From Candidatus Methylophosphatis roskildensis (GTDB taxonomy: Bacteria; Pseudomonadota; Gammaproteobacteria; Burkholderiales; Rhodocyclaceae), in the NCBI GenBank assembly GCA_016708905.1, contig JADJEV010000004.1, positions 558,001 to 622,000 on the forward strand: DNA of 64,000 nucleotides. The letters are read 5' to 3'. Of the stretch, positions 8,114 to 16,314 are shown in pieces. Both the position numbers and the translations under genes were made by a program. The notes beneath the pieces are model-generated. The model did not search any database, was not told the origin of the DNA, and saw only the letters and a program-made list of their open reading frames with translations. Position 1 is the stretch's first letter; every line of letters starts with the position of its first letter.

Positions 8114-8692
8114 TTATCCGATCTGAGAGTCGCGCAGTGAGCGTATGCTCTGTTCGTGATATGCCCGAAGTGAGTCGTAGTCTGCGTAGATTCGCAGGTT
8201 TACTGAGCGTCCGACTGTCGGTGGAACTTGCCCCATTTCAGTTGTCGCCTTAAGCCACTGAAGCCCGAACGGCATGACACCGAGCAGCCGGTCGGTGGCG
8301 ATCGTTCCCCAATAGATGTAGCGCTTTACATGCTTATCCCATGCAATTCTTGTCCGAGCGTCGACGCTCAGGCGCCTTGCGCCGTTCATCCGTAGGTAGC
8401 GCCAGGCGATTGAAAAGTGATCGGGTGATACGACGGCAACATCAATGTCTGAATCTCCGTCGAAAAGCTTGAAGTTCTTTGAAGGATTGAGGCTGGCGCC
8501 AGCTGCCGCGCTGCCGACGATCGTGATGCAAGCCGGGTCAACTTCAATCTTCTCTGCGAGTTCGCGCTTCCAGCCGACGAATAGGGAGCGATCCCCCGCA
8601 AAGACTGCAGGTACGCAATCGAAGAGATGAGTCTCCACGAACGCTGCAGGCGTCCTGCTTCGCAGAGACTGTAGGAGCGATTCACGGACCAT
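8114..8692 (-). CDS. Nucleotidyltransferase-fold protein paired with DUF262
   Basis: From ATG 8692 the product has 192 residues. It shows the polymerase-beta type nucleotidyltransferase core: GS at residues 60-61 (TIVGSAAAG) and the metal-binding DSDID at 80-84 in FDGDSDIDVAVV. The C-terminal 90 residues are basic and aromatic, with WDKHVKRYIYWG and DYDSLRAYHEQS. There is no HEPN, OAS-C or tRNA-binding module. The start is uncertain because the frame stays open to 8791 and no strong ribosome site precedes the ATG. It is the first gene of a two-gene unit with the DUF262 gene. Possible roles include nucleotide second-messenger synthesis or NMP transfer to a partner, but neither is shown. Confidence 0.7.
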   Translation of the reverse strand: MVRESLLQSLRSRTPAAFVETHLFDCVPAVFAGDRSLFVGWKRELAEKIEVDPACITIVGSAAAGASLNPSKNFKLFDGDSDIDVAVVSPDHFSIAWRYLRMNGARRLSVDARTRIAWDKHVKRYIYWGTIATDRLLGVMPFGLQWLKATTEMGQVPPTVGRSVNLRIYADYDSLRAYHEQSIRSLRDSQIG

Positions 8693-9255
8693 CGTGGTGC
8701 AGCTTGAGACGGCTAACGAAACGTCTTTTCGGGGCCAAAAAGGTAAGCAAACAGCTCTTCCGGCAGTCGGACAAGCTGGCCGAAGAGGCAAGTTGTTGAT
8801 TCATCGAATGCCCTTCTTGAATAGGACCGCGCCCGTGTCGGATAAGCATTTCACCGACTTGTAGGCTGTCCACGCCGGCATTGTGCGCCACGCAGTGGGG
8901 ATCGAGCATACCGTATCTGGGTTCGATGATGCCAGTGCGATGCTGGCTCCCGCATCGACGGAAATTGCGATGGGTGCCCTGGGGGGCGCCCTGAAAGCCG
9001 CACCGGTTGGCGATCCGCGGCATGGTACCGCCGCAAGCCTCATGGAATGGCGCTCGTCGCGTTGCCATGCCTGAGAGCGCCTATCCATGCGGCTCGCAGG
9101 CCAAGCCAACGGTGGATCTGTCCGAATTGTCCGGCCGCCCCGACTGGTGCCTGAGCCGACCAGTTTCGCGTTCGTTCGGTCGACCCCCATCCCCGCCTTC
9201 CCCCTGGGAGGGGGAAGGCGCTTTCCCGTGCGCGCGAAAGCCGCGCCGCCGTGCG
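8693..9255. other. Gene-free stretch upstream of the nucleotidyltransferase
   Basis: I find no gene I can support. Minus-strand frames between 8682 and 9190 are open, but their products match nothing I know and lack ribosome sites. The stretch holds a variant of the dispersed repeat near 9034-9054 and a ten-base-stem hairpin at 9195-9219 (GCCTTCCCCC with GGGGGAAGGC). Confidence 0.5.
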
Positions 9256-9335
9256 GCAGGTCGGGCTGAGTTTCGCGAAGCCCGACGTCGTGCGGAGAAC
9301 AAGTTCGTCGGGCTTCCGGCGTCAGCCCGACCTAC
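9256..9335. repeat. REP-like palindromic repeat, copy 3
   Basis: The outer arms GGTCGGGCTGA and TCAGCCCGACC pair, and the inner arms GAAGCCCGAC and GTCGGGCTTC pair. It is a diverged sister of copy 2 in the same orientation. Most of the changes keep the stems paired, as in GGTTGGG against GGTCGGG. It lies between the stop of the serine hydrolase gene and the nucleotidyltransferase region. Confidence 0.8.
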
Positions 9336-9343
9336 GCCCCGTC

Positions 9344-11260
9344 TCAGCCGAACAGATCGAAGGGCGCCAGCGGGGCGAGCTGGTTGGTCACGTCGTCGAT
9401 CATGCGGTAGAAATCGCCCATCATGACGTCCTGGAAGTTGCCGGCGCCGGTGTTGGGCTGGCGGGTGTTGATCAGCGCCGCCTGGCCGATGCCGTCGGCG
9501 TAGCGCTTGAGCAGGCTCAGCGTGCCGGGCAGGGCGCCGTTGTGGTTCCAGTTGCCCGAGCCGTCCACGCCCCAGCCGAGCGCGACGTTCGGGTTGGCGG
9601 CGCAGCCGGTCGTCATGCGCGCGACGTTGGCGGCGGTGAGCAGGTCGGCCGGCGGGGTGAAGCCATCGACCGTGCGCAGGAAGCGCAGCAGGTCGATCGT
9701 TGTCGCCACCCAGCCGCCATGCGAATCCATGCGCGTGATCTGCATGTTGTACGGGTCTTCGCCCAGTTGGCCGTGGTAGACGACTTCGTCGGACAGGCGC
9801 TGCGCCAGCGTGTCGCCGCCGATCTGCATGGAGCTCACGCCGGCCGGGGCGAGGACTGCCTGCTTTACGTAGTCGGCGTAGGACTGCGCGCTCACCTTCT
9901 CGATCGCCCGGCCGAGCACGCAGAAGCCGAAGTTCGAGTAGTCGCACACCGCGCCCGGTGTCGAGGCCGGCGTGCGGGTGTCGAGTACCCAGCCGATCAG
10001 GCTGGCTTGGTCGCGCGCCGGTTCGTTGAACATCGGGTCGCTCGGCAGGTTGCGAAAACCGGCGGTGTGGGTAAGCAGGTGCTCGATGTTGATCAGCCGC
10101 TCGTTCACGTCGTAGGGCGGCGTGCCGTAGGTATTGCCGAACAGGCCGCTGCCGCCGAACAGGCGCCGCGCCAGGGTGAGCCGGCCCTGCTGTACCAGCA
10201 GCATGATGGCCGCCGCAGTGAGCGGCTTGGAGACACTGGCGATGCGCATGCGGTGGCGCACGGAGAGCGGCGCTTGTGTGGCCTGCTCGGCCACGCCGAG
10301 CGCGCGCGCATAGACCAGCCGGCCGCCGCTGCTGATTGCCAGCGACAGGCCGGGCACGTTGTAGCGATACATGAAGCTGCGCGCGATCTGCTCGGCGCCA
10401 TTGAGCCGCGCGGCGTCGTAGTGCTGACTGTCCCACAGCGCGGCGAATCGAGGGCCGGCCGGCGTGGCGTAGCCGCACACCTGGCGCAACTGGTAGCCCT
10501 GGTAGAGCGCGTCGTCGAAAGCGCGCTGGTAGGTGGCGGCATCGATGCCGTGGCGCGCCTGCCAGCCGATGCTGGTGCGCTGTTGCCAGATGGCGGCGTA
10601 GCGCTGCACGCCGCCGACCGTGTAGCCGGACACCCGATGCGGAAGATAGCCCTGCGCCGCGAGCTGGTTGAAGCGCGACTGGAATTGCGTGGCGTCGAGG
10701 CCGTGAAACGCTTGCCAGGCGGGGCCCGGCGATCGTTCCCAGATCGCGGCGTAGAGATCCTGCCCGCCCTCATCGTAGCCGCACAGGTCGACCAGTCGGT
10801 AACCGGCCTGCGCCATCTGGTTGAACTTCAACTGGTAGGCGGCGGAGTTCATGCCGTGCTGGGCCTGCCACTGAGCGGCGGCCGACATCTCCCAGATCGC
10901 ACCGAAGCGGGTGCCGGCCGGTGTGGCGAACGCCGAGATGCGGACCAGACGGTAGCCCTGGCCGACGAGCGCGCTGAAGGTGGTCTGGTAGTTTGCCGCC
11001 GTCATGGCGTGGCGCGCCTGCCAGGGCGGGCCGTTCTGCCTGACCCAGATGCCGGCGTAGCGCACGTCGGCGCCGCTCATGTAGCCGCTGATGTCGACCA
11101 AGCGGTAGCCGCCGGCCACCAGTTGATCGAACGTGGTCTGGAACGCGGCCGCGTCCAGATCGTGCCTTGCCTGCCATGCATCCATGCTCTTGCCTCCTCC
11201 ACCGCCGCTGTTGTCCGATGCCGTGCCCGAATTCGCAGTCGGGCTGGCACAGACTGCCAT
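9344..11260 (-). CDS. Polyglycine-hydrolase-like protein: five WxxxH repeats plus a beta-lactamase-type serine hydrolase domain
   Basis: The first 270 residues hold five repeats of about 48 residues, each starting like WQARHGIDAATYQ and ending in GYxxGGxxRYAAIW. Repeats of this kind form the N-terminal domain of polyglycine hydrolases. Residues 280-638 are a class C beta-lactamase/penicillin-binding-protein domain with SVSK (SxxK) in RIASVSKPLTAAA, YSN in CDYSNFGFC, and HNG in WNHNGALPG. The start at ATG 11260 leaves a glycine-rich leader. Hydrophobic sequence just upstream suggests that a longer start with a secretion signal is possible. It is likely a secreted or periplasmic hydrolase acting on peptide or ester bonds of a glycine-rich or cell-wall substrate. 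The substrate is inferred only from the family. Confidence 0.85.
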   Translation of the reverse strand: MAVCASPTANSGTASDNSGGGGGKSMDAWQARHDLDAAAFQTTFDQLVAGGYRLVDISGYMSGADVRYAGIWVRQNGPPWQARHAMTAANYQTTFSALVGQGYRLVRISAFATPAGTRFGAIWEMSAAAQWQAQHGMNSAAYQLKFNQMAQAGYRLVDLCGYDEGGQDLYAAIWERSPGPAWQAFHGLDATQFQSRFNQLAAQGYLPHRVSGYTVGGVQRYAAIWQQRTSIGWQARHGIDAATYQRAFDDALYQGYQLRQVCGYATPAGPRFAALWDSQHYDAARLNGAEQIARSFMYRYNVPGLSLAISSGGRLVYARALGVAEQATQAPLSVRHRMRIASVSKPLTAAAIMLLVQQGRLTLARRLFGGSGLFGNTYGTPPYDVNERLINIEHLLTHTAGFRNLPSDPMFNEPARDQASLIGWVLDTRTPASTPGAVCDYSNFGFCVLGRAIEKVSAQSYADYVKQAVLAPAGVSSMQIGGDTLAQRLSDEVVYHGQLGEDPYNMQITRMDSHGGWVATTIDLLRFLRTVDGFTPPADLLTAANVARMTTGCAANPNVALGWGVDGSGNWNHNGALPGTLSLLKRYADGIGQAALINTRQPNTGAGNFQDVMMGDFYRMIDDVTNQLAPLAPFDLFG

Positions 11261-11374
11261 GCTTTGTGGCGGAAGAAAACAGGCCAGACGGCCGGGGCGG
11301 GAGGATTGCCGGCGCGCGAACGGCGCCGCGGACCAGCCGGCCGCGCAGGTCCGCGCGGTCGGCTGTGCGAACGC

Positions 11375-13528
11375 TTACGGATCGACCAGTTCGACAGTGG
11401 CGGTGGCGCTGCCGCCGCGGCCGTCGCTGATCGTGTAGGTGATGGTCTGCAAGGTGAACTTGCCCGCGCCGGTGTAGACGAGCTGGTTGCCGCTCTGGGT
11501 GATCGTACCCAGCCCCGGCTGGGTGAATGACACGATCGAAAGCGCATCGCCGTCGGGGTCGGTGTCATTGGTCAACACCGGCAGCGGATTGTCACCTTCG
11601 TAACGCACCAAATAGCGGTCGTTCACCGCGACCGGCGGCCGATTGCCGCCGGTGCCGGTGCCGGTGCCGGTGATGGTGACCGCGACGCGGGCGCTGGCGG
11701 TTCCGCCGAAGCCGTCGTCCACCGTGTAACTGAAACTGTCGCTACCCGAATAGCCGGCGCTCGGCGTGTAGACCACCGCGTTACCCGAGACCACCGCGGT
11801 GCCATGCGCGGGCGTGCCCACCGAGGCCACGCTCAGCGCGTTGCCGTCGGGATCGGAATCGTTGGCCAGCACGCTGATCGTGGCAGCGGCGTCCATTGCG
11901 ATCGTCACCGCATCGTCCTGCGCCACCGGCGGACGATTCCCGAACGCGCGCGTGGTACTCGAAGTGCGATCGACGTCGGCGCCGCGATAGGTGTCGACGG
12001 TCTGCTTGTGGCGCACCGTGTTGTGCAGCGCGCGCCGCACCCAGGCCGGTTCGCTTTCGATGACTTCGGTCTTCCACTCGACCACTGGCACCTCGCGCAC
12101 CGACGGCGGCGCCGGCTCGCTCTTGACCGCTGCGGGCGGCGCCGCGACCGGCGCGCCGGCGTCCTGATGCTGGATGAATTCGAGGTCGACGCGGCGGTTC
12201 TTCGGTCGCATGTCGCGGGTGTTGGGGTACTTCGGATCGCGCTCGCCCATGCCCTCGGTGATGAAGCTGTCGGCACTGCCAGCGCCGCGGCTGACCAGGT
12301 AGTCGCGCACCGCGTCGGCACGACGCAGCGACAGCCTCATGTTGTAGGCATCGGAGCCGAGATCGCAGGTGTGGCCGACGATCCGCACGTTGCCGCTGTG
12401 GCCGTTGCTCTTGAGTGTTTCCGCGATGCGGTCGAGTTCGCGCCGCGCGGTCGGCGTCAGGGTCGCACGGTCGAGTTCGAAGAAGGCATCGCTGGTCATC
12501 GTCGCCGTGGTCTTGACGATGCGCGATTCGCTCTTCGCCTGCATTGCCGGAGGCGGTGCGACCGGCGCCGGCGCGGCCTGCGCGACCGGTGTTTCCACTG
12601 GCATCTGCCGGGTGGTGCGGGTCTGGCGCCAGCCGGCGCTGTCGGCGGAGTTGGAACCGCCGAAGCTGTAGCGGTACATCACCTGCACGCGGGTGTCGTT
12701 GCTGCGCGTCTCGTACTCACCCGATTTGTTGTAGCGCTCCAGATGCAGGGCCACGCTGTGCGGCGAGCCGGAGAAGTACTTCTCGAGGTCGACCGACACG
12801 GTGTTCTGATGCGAGGAGAAATCGCCCCACTCGCGATCCAGACCGAGCGACAGTCGCAGCAGGGCCGGGACGTAGAAGTGGCCGGCGCGCACACCGATGC
12901 CGTGCTCATAGGCGCGCTCGAACAGGCGGGTGCTCGACGTCGTGGTGATCGTGTCGATGAAGGCCCGCCCGGCGTCGACGCCGGATTGCTGCGTGGTCTC
13001 GGTCGTGGTGCCAAGCGATTCGATGTAGCGCTTGTCGGACAGGCCATGGCTGTAGGTCAGGTTGCCGAACCACCGCTCGCTCTCGAGCCCGAAACCGATG
13101 GTGAGCTTGCGATCGCCATCCTGGTTGCGGTCGAAAGCGCCGAACAGCTTGCGCACCAGAGCGTCCGGCGAGGGCTTGCCGTCGCTGCCGCCGATCCAGT
13201 TGTAATCGACGCGCACGCCGCCGCTTCGCTTGGACAGCCAGCCCTGGGCGATGAAGGCCGACAGCGCGTCCTCGCTCAGCACGTGGCTGAATTCGCCTCG
13301 CGCCTTTGTGTCCCTGTCATAGCCGATGCCGACCCGAGAACGCGAGCCGACATAGCTCAGGCTGGCGCCCGATTCGATCGTCGGGTTGCCGACCGGGGCC
13401 GGCGCAGCGGGGGTTGTCTGTGCGTTTGCCTGGTGGGCGAATGCCGAGAGAATGGCCAGCAATAGTGCGGAATGGGCGGGGCGGGTGCCACCGGCCGCGC
13501 GCGGGTGCCTTGCAAGGTGTCGTGTCAT
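11375..13528 (-). CDS. OmpA-type outer-membrane protein with two C-terminal cadherin-like domains
   Basis: ATG 13528 opens a signal peptide ending in ANA. The mature 717-residue precursor has four parts. A predicted beta-barrel of about 250 residues is rich in alternating aromatic strands (VRVDYNWIGG, WFGNLTYSHG, VQVMYRYSFG). A Pro/Ala linker follows. Next is an OmpA C-terminal peptidoglycan-binding domain (FFELDRATLTPTARRELDRI, GERDPKYPNTRDMRPKNRRV). Finally there are two tandem Ig/cadherin-like modules with NRPPVAQDDAV or NRPPVAVNDRY and DSDPDGNALS or DTDPDGDALS. The modules are joined by a TG-repeat linker. A TTG nine codons upstream is a weaker start. A role in envelope anchoring or adhesion is inferred. 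Confidence 0.85.
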   Translation of the reverse strand: MTRHLARHPRAAGGTRPAHSALLLAILSAFAHQANAQTTPAAPAPVGNPTIESGASLSYVGSRSRVGIGYDRDTKARGEFSHVLSEDALSAFIAQGWLSKRSGGVRVDYNWIGGSDGKPSPDALVRKLFGAFDRNQDGDRKLTIGFGLESERWFGNLTYSHGLSDKRYIESLGTTTETTQQSGVDAGRAFIDTITTTSSTRLFERAYEHGIGVRAGHFYVPALLRLSLGLDREWGDFSSHQNTVSVDLEKYFSGSPHSVALHLERYNKSGEYETRSNDTRVQVMYRYSFGGSNSADSAGWRQTRTTRQMPVETPVAQAAPAPVAPPPAMQAKSESRIVKTTATMTSDAFFELDRATLTPTARRELDRIAETLKSNGHSGNVRIVGHTCDLGSDAYNMRLSLRRADAVRDYLVSRGAGSADSFITEGMGERDPKYPNTRDMRPKNRRVDLEFIQHQDAGAPVAAPPAAVKSEPAPPSVREVPVVEWKTEVIESEPAWVRRALHNTVRHKQTVDTYRGADVDRTSSTTRAFGNRPPVAQDDAVTIAMDAAATISVLANDSDPDGNALSVASVGTPAHGTAVVSGNAVVYTPSAGYSGSDSFSYTVDDGFGGTASARVAVTITGTGTGTGGNRPPVAVNDRYLVRYEGDNPLPVLTNDTDPDGDALSIVSFTQPGLGTITQSGNQLVYTGAGKFTLQTITYTISDGRGGSATATVELVDP

Positions 13529-13670
13529 GGGGAACTCGAAGCGGATAAGTTGCAAAGGCCGGCAAATGTATCACTTTGCCGAACCTTTTGCCGCGCGTCG
13601 GGTCAGCCCGACGGGCCGGCGCATGCCTCGATGAAGTGCGTCGCAAGTGCGCGATGGCGCCAGGCCGGGC

Positions 13671-13784
13671 TTACGCGCACCCCTCCAGTCGCTCGCGCCC
13701 ACGGCGGCGGCTGGCCAGCAACAGCGCGCAAAGGCCGGCGCCGGGCAGGGCCCAAATCTGCGACTTGGGCACCGGTTCTTTCAC
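13671..13784 (-). other. Mini-ORF resembling a PEP-CTERM/IPTL-CTERM tail
   Basis: A GTG-started frame of 37 codons encodes EPVPKSQIWALPGAGL, then a short Leu-rich helix and SRRRGRERL. The order VP, Trp, hydrophobic helix, Arg cluster recalls PEP-CTERM sorting tails, but the EP pair is missing. It lies just downstream of the YheT-like hydrolase in another frame and behind a run of GGTGAGGGG repeats. It may be the remnant of a deleted surface-protein gene or chance. Confidence 0.2.
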
Positions 13785-13788
13785 CCCC

Positions 13789-14787
13789 TCACCCCTCACC
13801 CCTGACCCCCCTCACGGGCCGCGCAGCGGCCTCGATCTGCTCGAAAAACGCGATCAGCCGCCGTGGCAACCAGTCGAGCTGGCCGGGGAAGCGGCCGCTG
13901 ACGAAGCCGACGTGGCCGCCGTGCGCCGGAAACTCGGGCACGACAAAGCGCGAGACCTGGTTGGCCGCGGGCAGCGCGCGGTCCGGCAGGAAGGGGTCGT
14001 TGCGCGCGTTGAGCAGCAGCGCCGGCGCCCGTATGCCGGGCAGATGGGGCTTGGCGCTGGCGCGGCGCCAGTAGTCGTCGGCGCCGCGAAAGCCGTGCAG
14101 CGGCGCGGTGACGGCATCATCGAATTCGTACAGCGTGCGGGCGCGCAGGATACGCTGGCGCTCGGCGATGCCGGGAAAGCGCGCAAGCTTGGCCAGCGCG
14201 CCGGAGCGCATGCTGCGCAGGAAATACGCGGAGTAGACGCGATTGAAGCCGCGTTCGAGCGTGCGCCCGGCGACCGCGAGATCGAGCGGCGCGCACACCG
14301 CGGCGATTGCGCGCACCACGCCCGCAGCATCTTCGCGGCGCTCGCCGGCCCATTTGGCCAGCGCGTTGCCGCCCAGCGATATGCCCACCGCGTAGAGAGG
14401 GCGGTGCGGGTCGAGCGCATGGAGGCGGCGCAGCACCCAGTCGATCTCGTCCGAATCACCCGAGTGGTAGGCGCGCGGCAGGCGGTTCGGTTCGCCCGAG
14501 CAGCCGCGAAAGTGCGGCACCACGCCGTGCCAGCCATGCGCCTTGACCGCACGCATGATGCTGCGCGAGTAGTGGCTGCCGGAGCTGCCTTCGAGGCCGT
14601 GGAACAGCACCAGCAGCGGGGTGTCGGGCGGGCCGTCGACCCAGTCGAGGTCGATGAAATCGCCGTCGGGAGTGTCCCAGCGCTCGCGCCGGTAGTCGGG
14701 CAGCAGGCCCATGAGCGCGCGCGGCCAGATGGTCTGCGCGTGGGGGTTGGCCAGCCAGGCGGGTGCGCGATACTTGGGATGAGTCAA
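13789..14787 (-). CDS. YheT-type alpha/beta hydrolase
   Basis: The 332-residue product is an alpha/beta hydrolase of the YheT/EMB8 group. The oxyanion region FHGLEGSSGSHYSR, the nucleophile elbow VGISLGGNAL (Ser), the acid in NARNDPFLP, and the late His in PAHGGHVGFV are all present. I choose TTG 14787 because it overlaps the stop of the upstream gene (ATTGA). It also places THPKYRAPAWLANPHAQTIWP, the usual family N-terminus, at the start. The gene ends in a three-gene minus-strand unit with waaF and the SnoaL-like gene. Likely a cytoplasmic esterase of unknown substrate. Confidence 0.85.
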   Translation of the reverse strand: MTHPKYRAPAWLANPHAQTIWPRALMGLLPDYRRERWDTPDGDFIDLDWVDGPPDTPLLVLFHGLEGSSGSHYSRSIMRAVKAHGWHGVVPHFRGCSGEPNRLPRAYHSGDSDEIDWVLRRLHALDPHRPLYAVGISLGGNALAKWAGERREDAAGVVRAIAAVCAPLDLAVAGRTLERGFNRVYSAYFLRSMRSGALAKLARFPGIAERQRILRARTLYEFDDAVTAPLHGFRGADDYWRRASAKPHLPGIRAPALLLNARNDPFLPDRALPAANQVSRFVVPEFPAHGGHVGFVSGRFPGQLDWLPRRLIAFFEQIEAAARPVRGVRGEG

Positions 14788-15224
14788 TGTACGGTTTTCG
14801 GGATCTCGCCGGCATCGGCGACGGCCGGGCCGGGCGAGGCGTGGTGTACCAGCATGCGCCAGCCGAGCGCGCCGCGGATGTAGACATTGGTCACCATCAC
14901 CGGCGGTGGCTTGCGCTGGTCGCCGAGTATGGTGATGTTCTCGTGCAGGCTGTGCACCGCCAGCAGCATGCCCTGCGACTGGACCTGGCTGGTCAGTGTG
15001 AACCGCAGGTTGGCGCCGCCGGCGAAAATCTTGCGCCACGATTCGCGCACCGCCGCGTAGCCGGCCAACCGCGGGCCGCCGGGGTGCACGCAGATGATCT
15101 CCTCGTCCTCGGCCCAGACCGCCATCATCGCCTCGAGGTCGGCGCGCTCGATCGCCTCGTAGAACGCGGCCTCGGCCTGTTGCGCGGTGGTGTGGATGGC
15201 ATGGCTGATGTTCGGTTCAGGCAT
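14784..15224 (-). CDS. SnoaL/NTF2-like protein
   Basis: The 146-residue protein has the cone-shaped NTF2-like layout: helix AFYEAIERADLEAMMAVWA, then EDEEIICVHPGG, then the strands FTLTSQVQSQGMLLAVHS and VMVTNVYIRGALGWRMLVHH. It belongs to the DUF4440/SnoaL-like families, which include isomerases and many proteins of unknown role. Its start overlaps the waaF stop by eight bases and its stop overlaps the TTG start of the hydrolase gene, so translation is probably coupled along the unit. Confidence 0.8.
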   Translation of the reverse strand: MPEPNISHAIHTTAQQAEAAFYEAIERADLEAMMAVWAEDEEIICVHPGGPRLAGYAAVRESWRKIFAGGANLRFTLTSQVQSQGMLLAVHSLHENITILGDQRKPPPVMVTNVYIRGALGWRMLVHHASPGPAVADAGEIPKTVH

Positions 15225-16314
15225 CGGCGAGTTTTCCGGTTGCGGTTTGCAGCACCGAATCCGGTGTCAGTTCCCGCATGCAGCGGAAATGACCGAGCGG
15301 GCATACGCGCTCGAAGCACGGGCTGCAATCGGGTTTGCGCCAGATGATAGCTGCTTTGTCCGACAGCGGTGGCGTGTAGTCGGGGCTCGACGAACCGTAG
15401 AGGGCCACCAGCGGCGTGCCCAGGGCAGCGGCGACATGCATCAGCCCGGAGTCGTTGGTGACCACCAGCCTTGCCGCGCCGATCAGATCGAGCGCCTGGG
15501 CGAGCGACGTGCGCCCGCACAGGCTTTGCGCCGCTCCGCCGCTGGCGGCCACGATCTGCTCGGCCACCGGCGCGTCGGCGGCCGAGCCGAGCAGCCAGAT
15601 CGCGTGATTTCGCGCGGCCAGCGCGCGCGCCAGTTCGGCGTAGTAATCTGCCGGCCAGCGCTTGGCCGGGCCGTACTCGGCACCGGGGCAGAACACGACA
15701 GGTTCGCGTGCGAGGGCCAGGCCGAGCGCGGCGAGCGTGGCGGTCTCGCGGGCCGGGTCGCGCGTCAGGCACGGTTGCGGCAGCGGCAGGCGCAGCGCCT
15801 CGCCCGGTGTCTGGGCGAGTTGGGCGTAGCGGTCGACCTGGCGCGGCAGCGCAGTGGTGTCGAGCCGGTGCAGGCGATTGAGCAGGCCGTGGCGCGATTC
15901 GCCGGCGAAGCCGGTGCGCACGCCGATGCCGGCGAGAAACGGCATCAGCGCGGACTTCCAGGAGTTGGGCAGGACGATGGCTTCGTCGTAGCGGCCGGCG
16001 GCCAGCCGACGGGCGAGCTGCCAGCGCAGGCGCAGGTCGAAGCGGCCGTGGCGCAGCGGGCTCTCGATTACTTCGGCGATCTGCGGCATCGCCCGCAGCA
16101 CCGGCGCGACCCAGGGCTGCGCCAAGACATCGATGCGGCAGCCGGGATTCCGCTCCACCAGCCGCATGAATAGCGGCTGCGCGATGATGGTGTCGCCGAT
16201 CCACGAGGGGGCGACGATCAGGATCCGTGACGGGTGACAGGTGACGGGTGACAAGGTCGGTGACGGGTGACGGGAGACGGGTGACAAAGGCGCGCGTGGT
16301 TCGTCACTTGTCAC
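15217..16314 (-). CDS. waaF: ADP-heptose:LPS heptosyltransferase II
   Basis: WaaF adds the second heptose to the lipopolysaccharide inner core. The N-terminal ILIVAPSWIGDTIIAQPL, the central VVFCPGAEYGPAKRWP and the C-terminal TNDSGLMHVAAALGTP match the GT9 family. The Cys cluster DCSPCFERVCPLGHFRCM is typical of WaaF. The canonical protein begins right before ILIVAPSWIG, but there is no ATG or GTG there. The frame continues about 30 residues upstream through a repeat that encodes SPVTCHPS-like sequence, to GTG 16314. TTG codons inside the repeat are other possible starts. See the separate repeat entry. Confidence 0.9.
   Translation of the reverse strand: MTSDEPRAPLSPVSRHPSPTLSPVTCHPSRILIVAPSWIGDTIIAQPLFMRLVERNPGCRIDVLAQPWVAPVLRAMPQIAEVIESPLRHGRFDLRLRWQLARRLAAGRYDEAIVLPNSWKSALMPFLAGIGVRTGFAGESRHGLLNRLHRLDTTALPRQVDRYAQLAQTPGEALRLPLPQPCLTRDPARETATLAALGLALAREPVVFCPGAEYGPAKRWPADYYAELARALAARNHAIWLLGSAADAPVAEQIVAASGGAAQSLCGRTSLAQALDLIGAARLVVTNDSGLMHVAAALGTPLVALYGSSSPDYTPPLSDKAAIIWRKPDCSPCFERVCPLGHFRCMRELTPDSVLQTATGKLADA

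Noticed and set aside
8682..9190. Overlapping minus-strand frames upstream of the nucleotidyltransferase
   Set aside because: One product contains a protein-like stretch (YGMLDPHCVAHNAGVDSL), but I recognise no family. There is no ribosome site, and the region is made of dispersed repeats.
9251..11530. Plus-strand open frame of 759 codons opposite the serine hydrolase
   Set aside because: The minus-strand product has complete catalytic motifs and repeats. The plus frame only mirrors them and has no recognisable domain.
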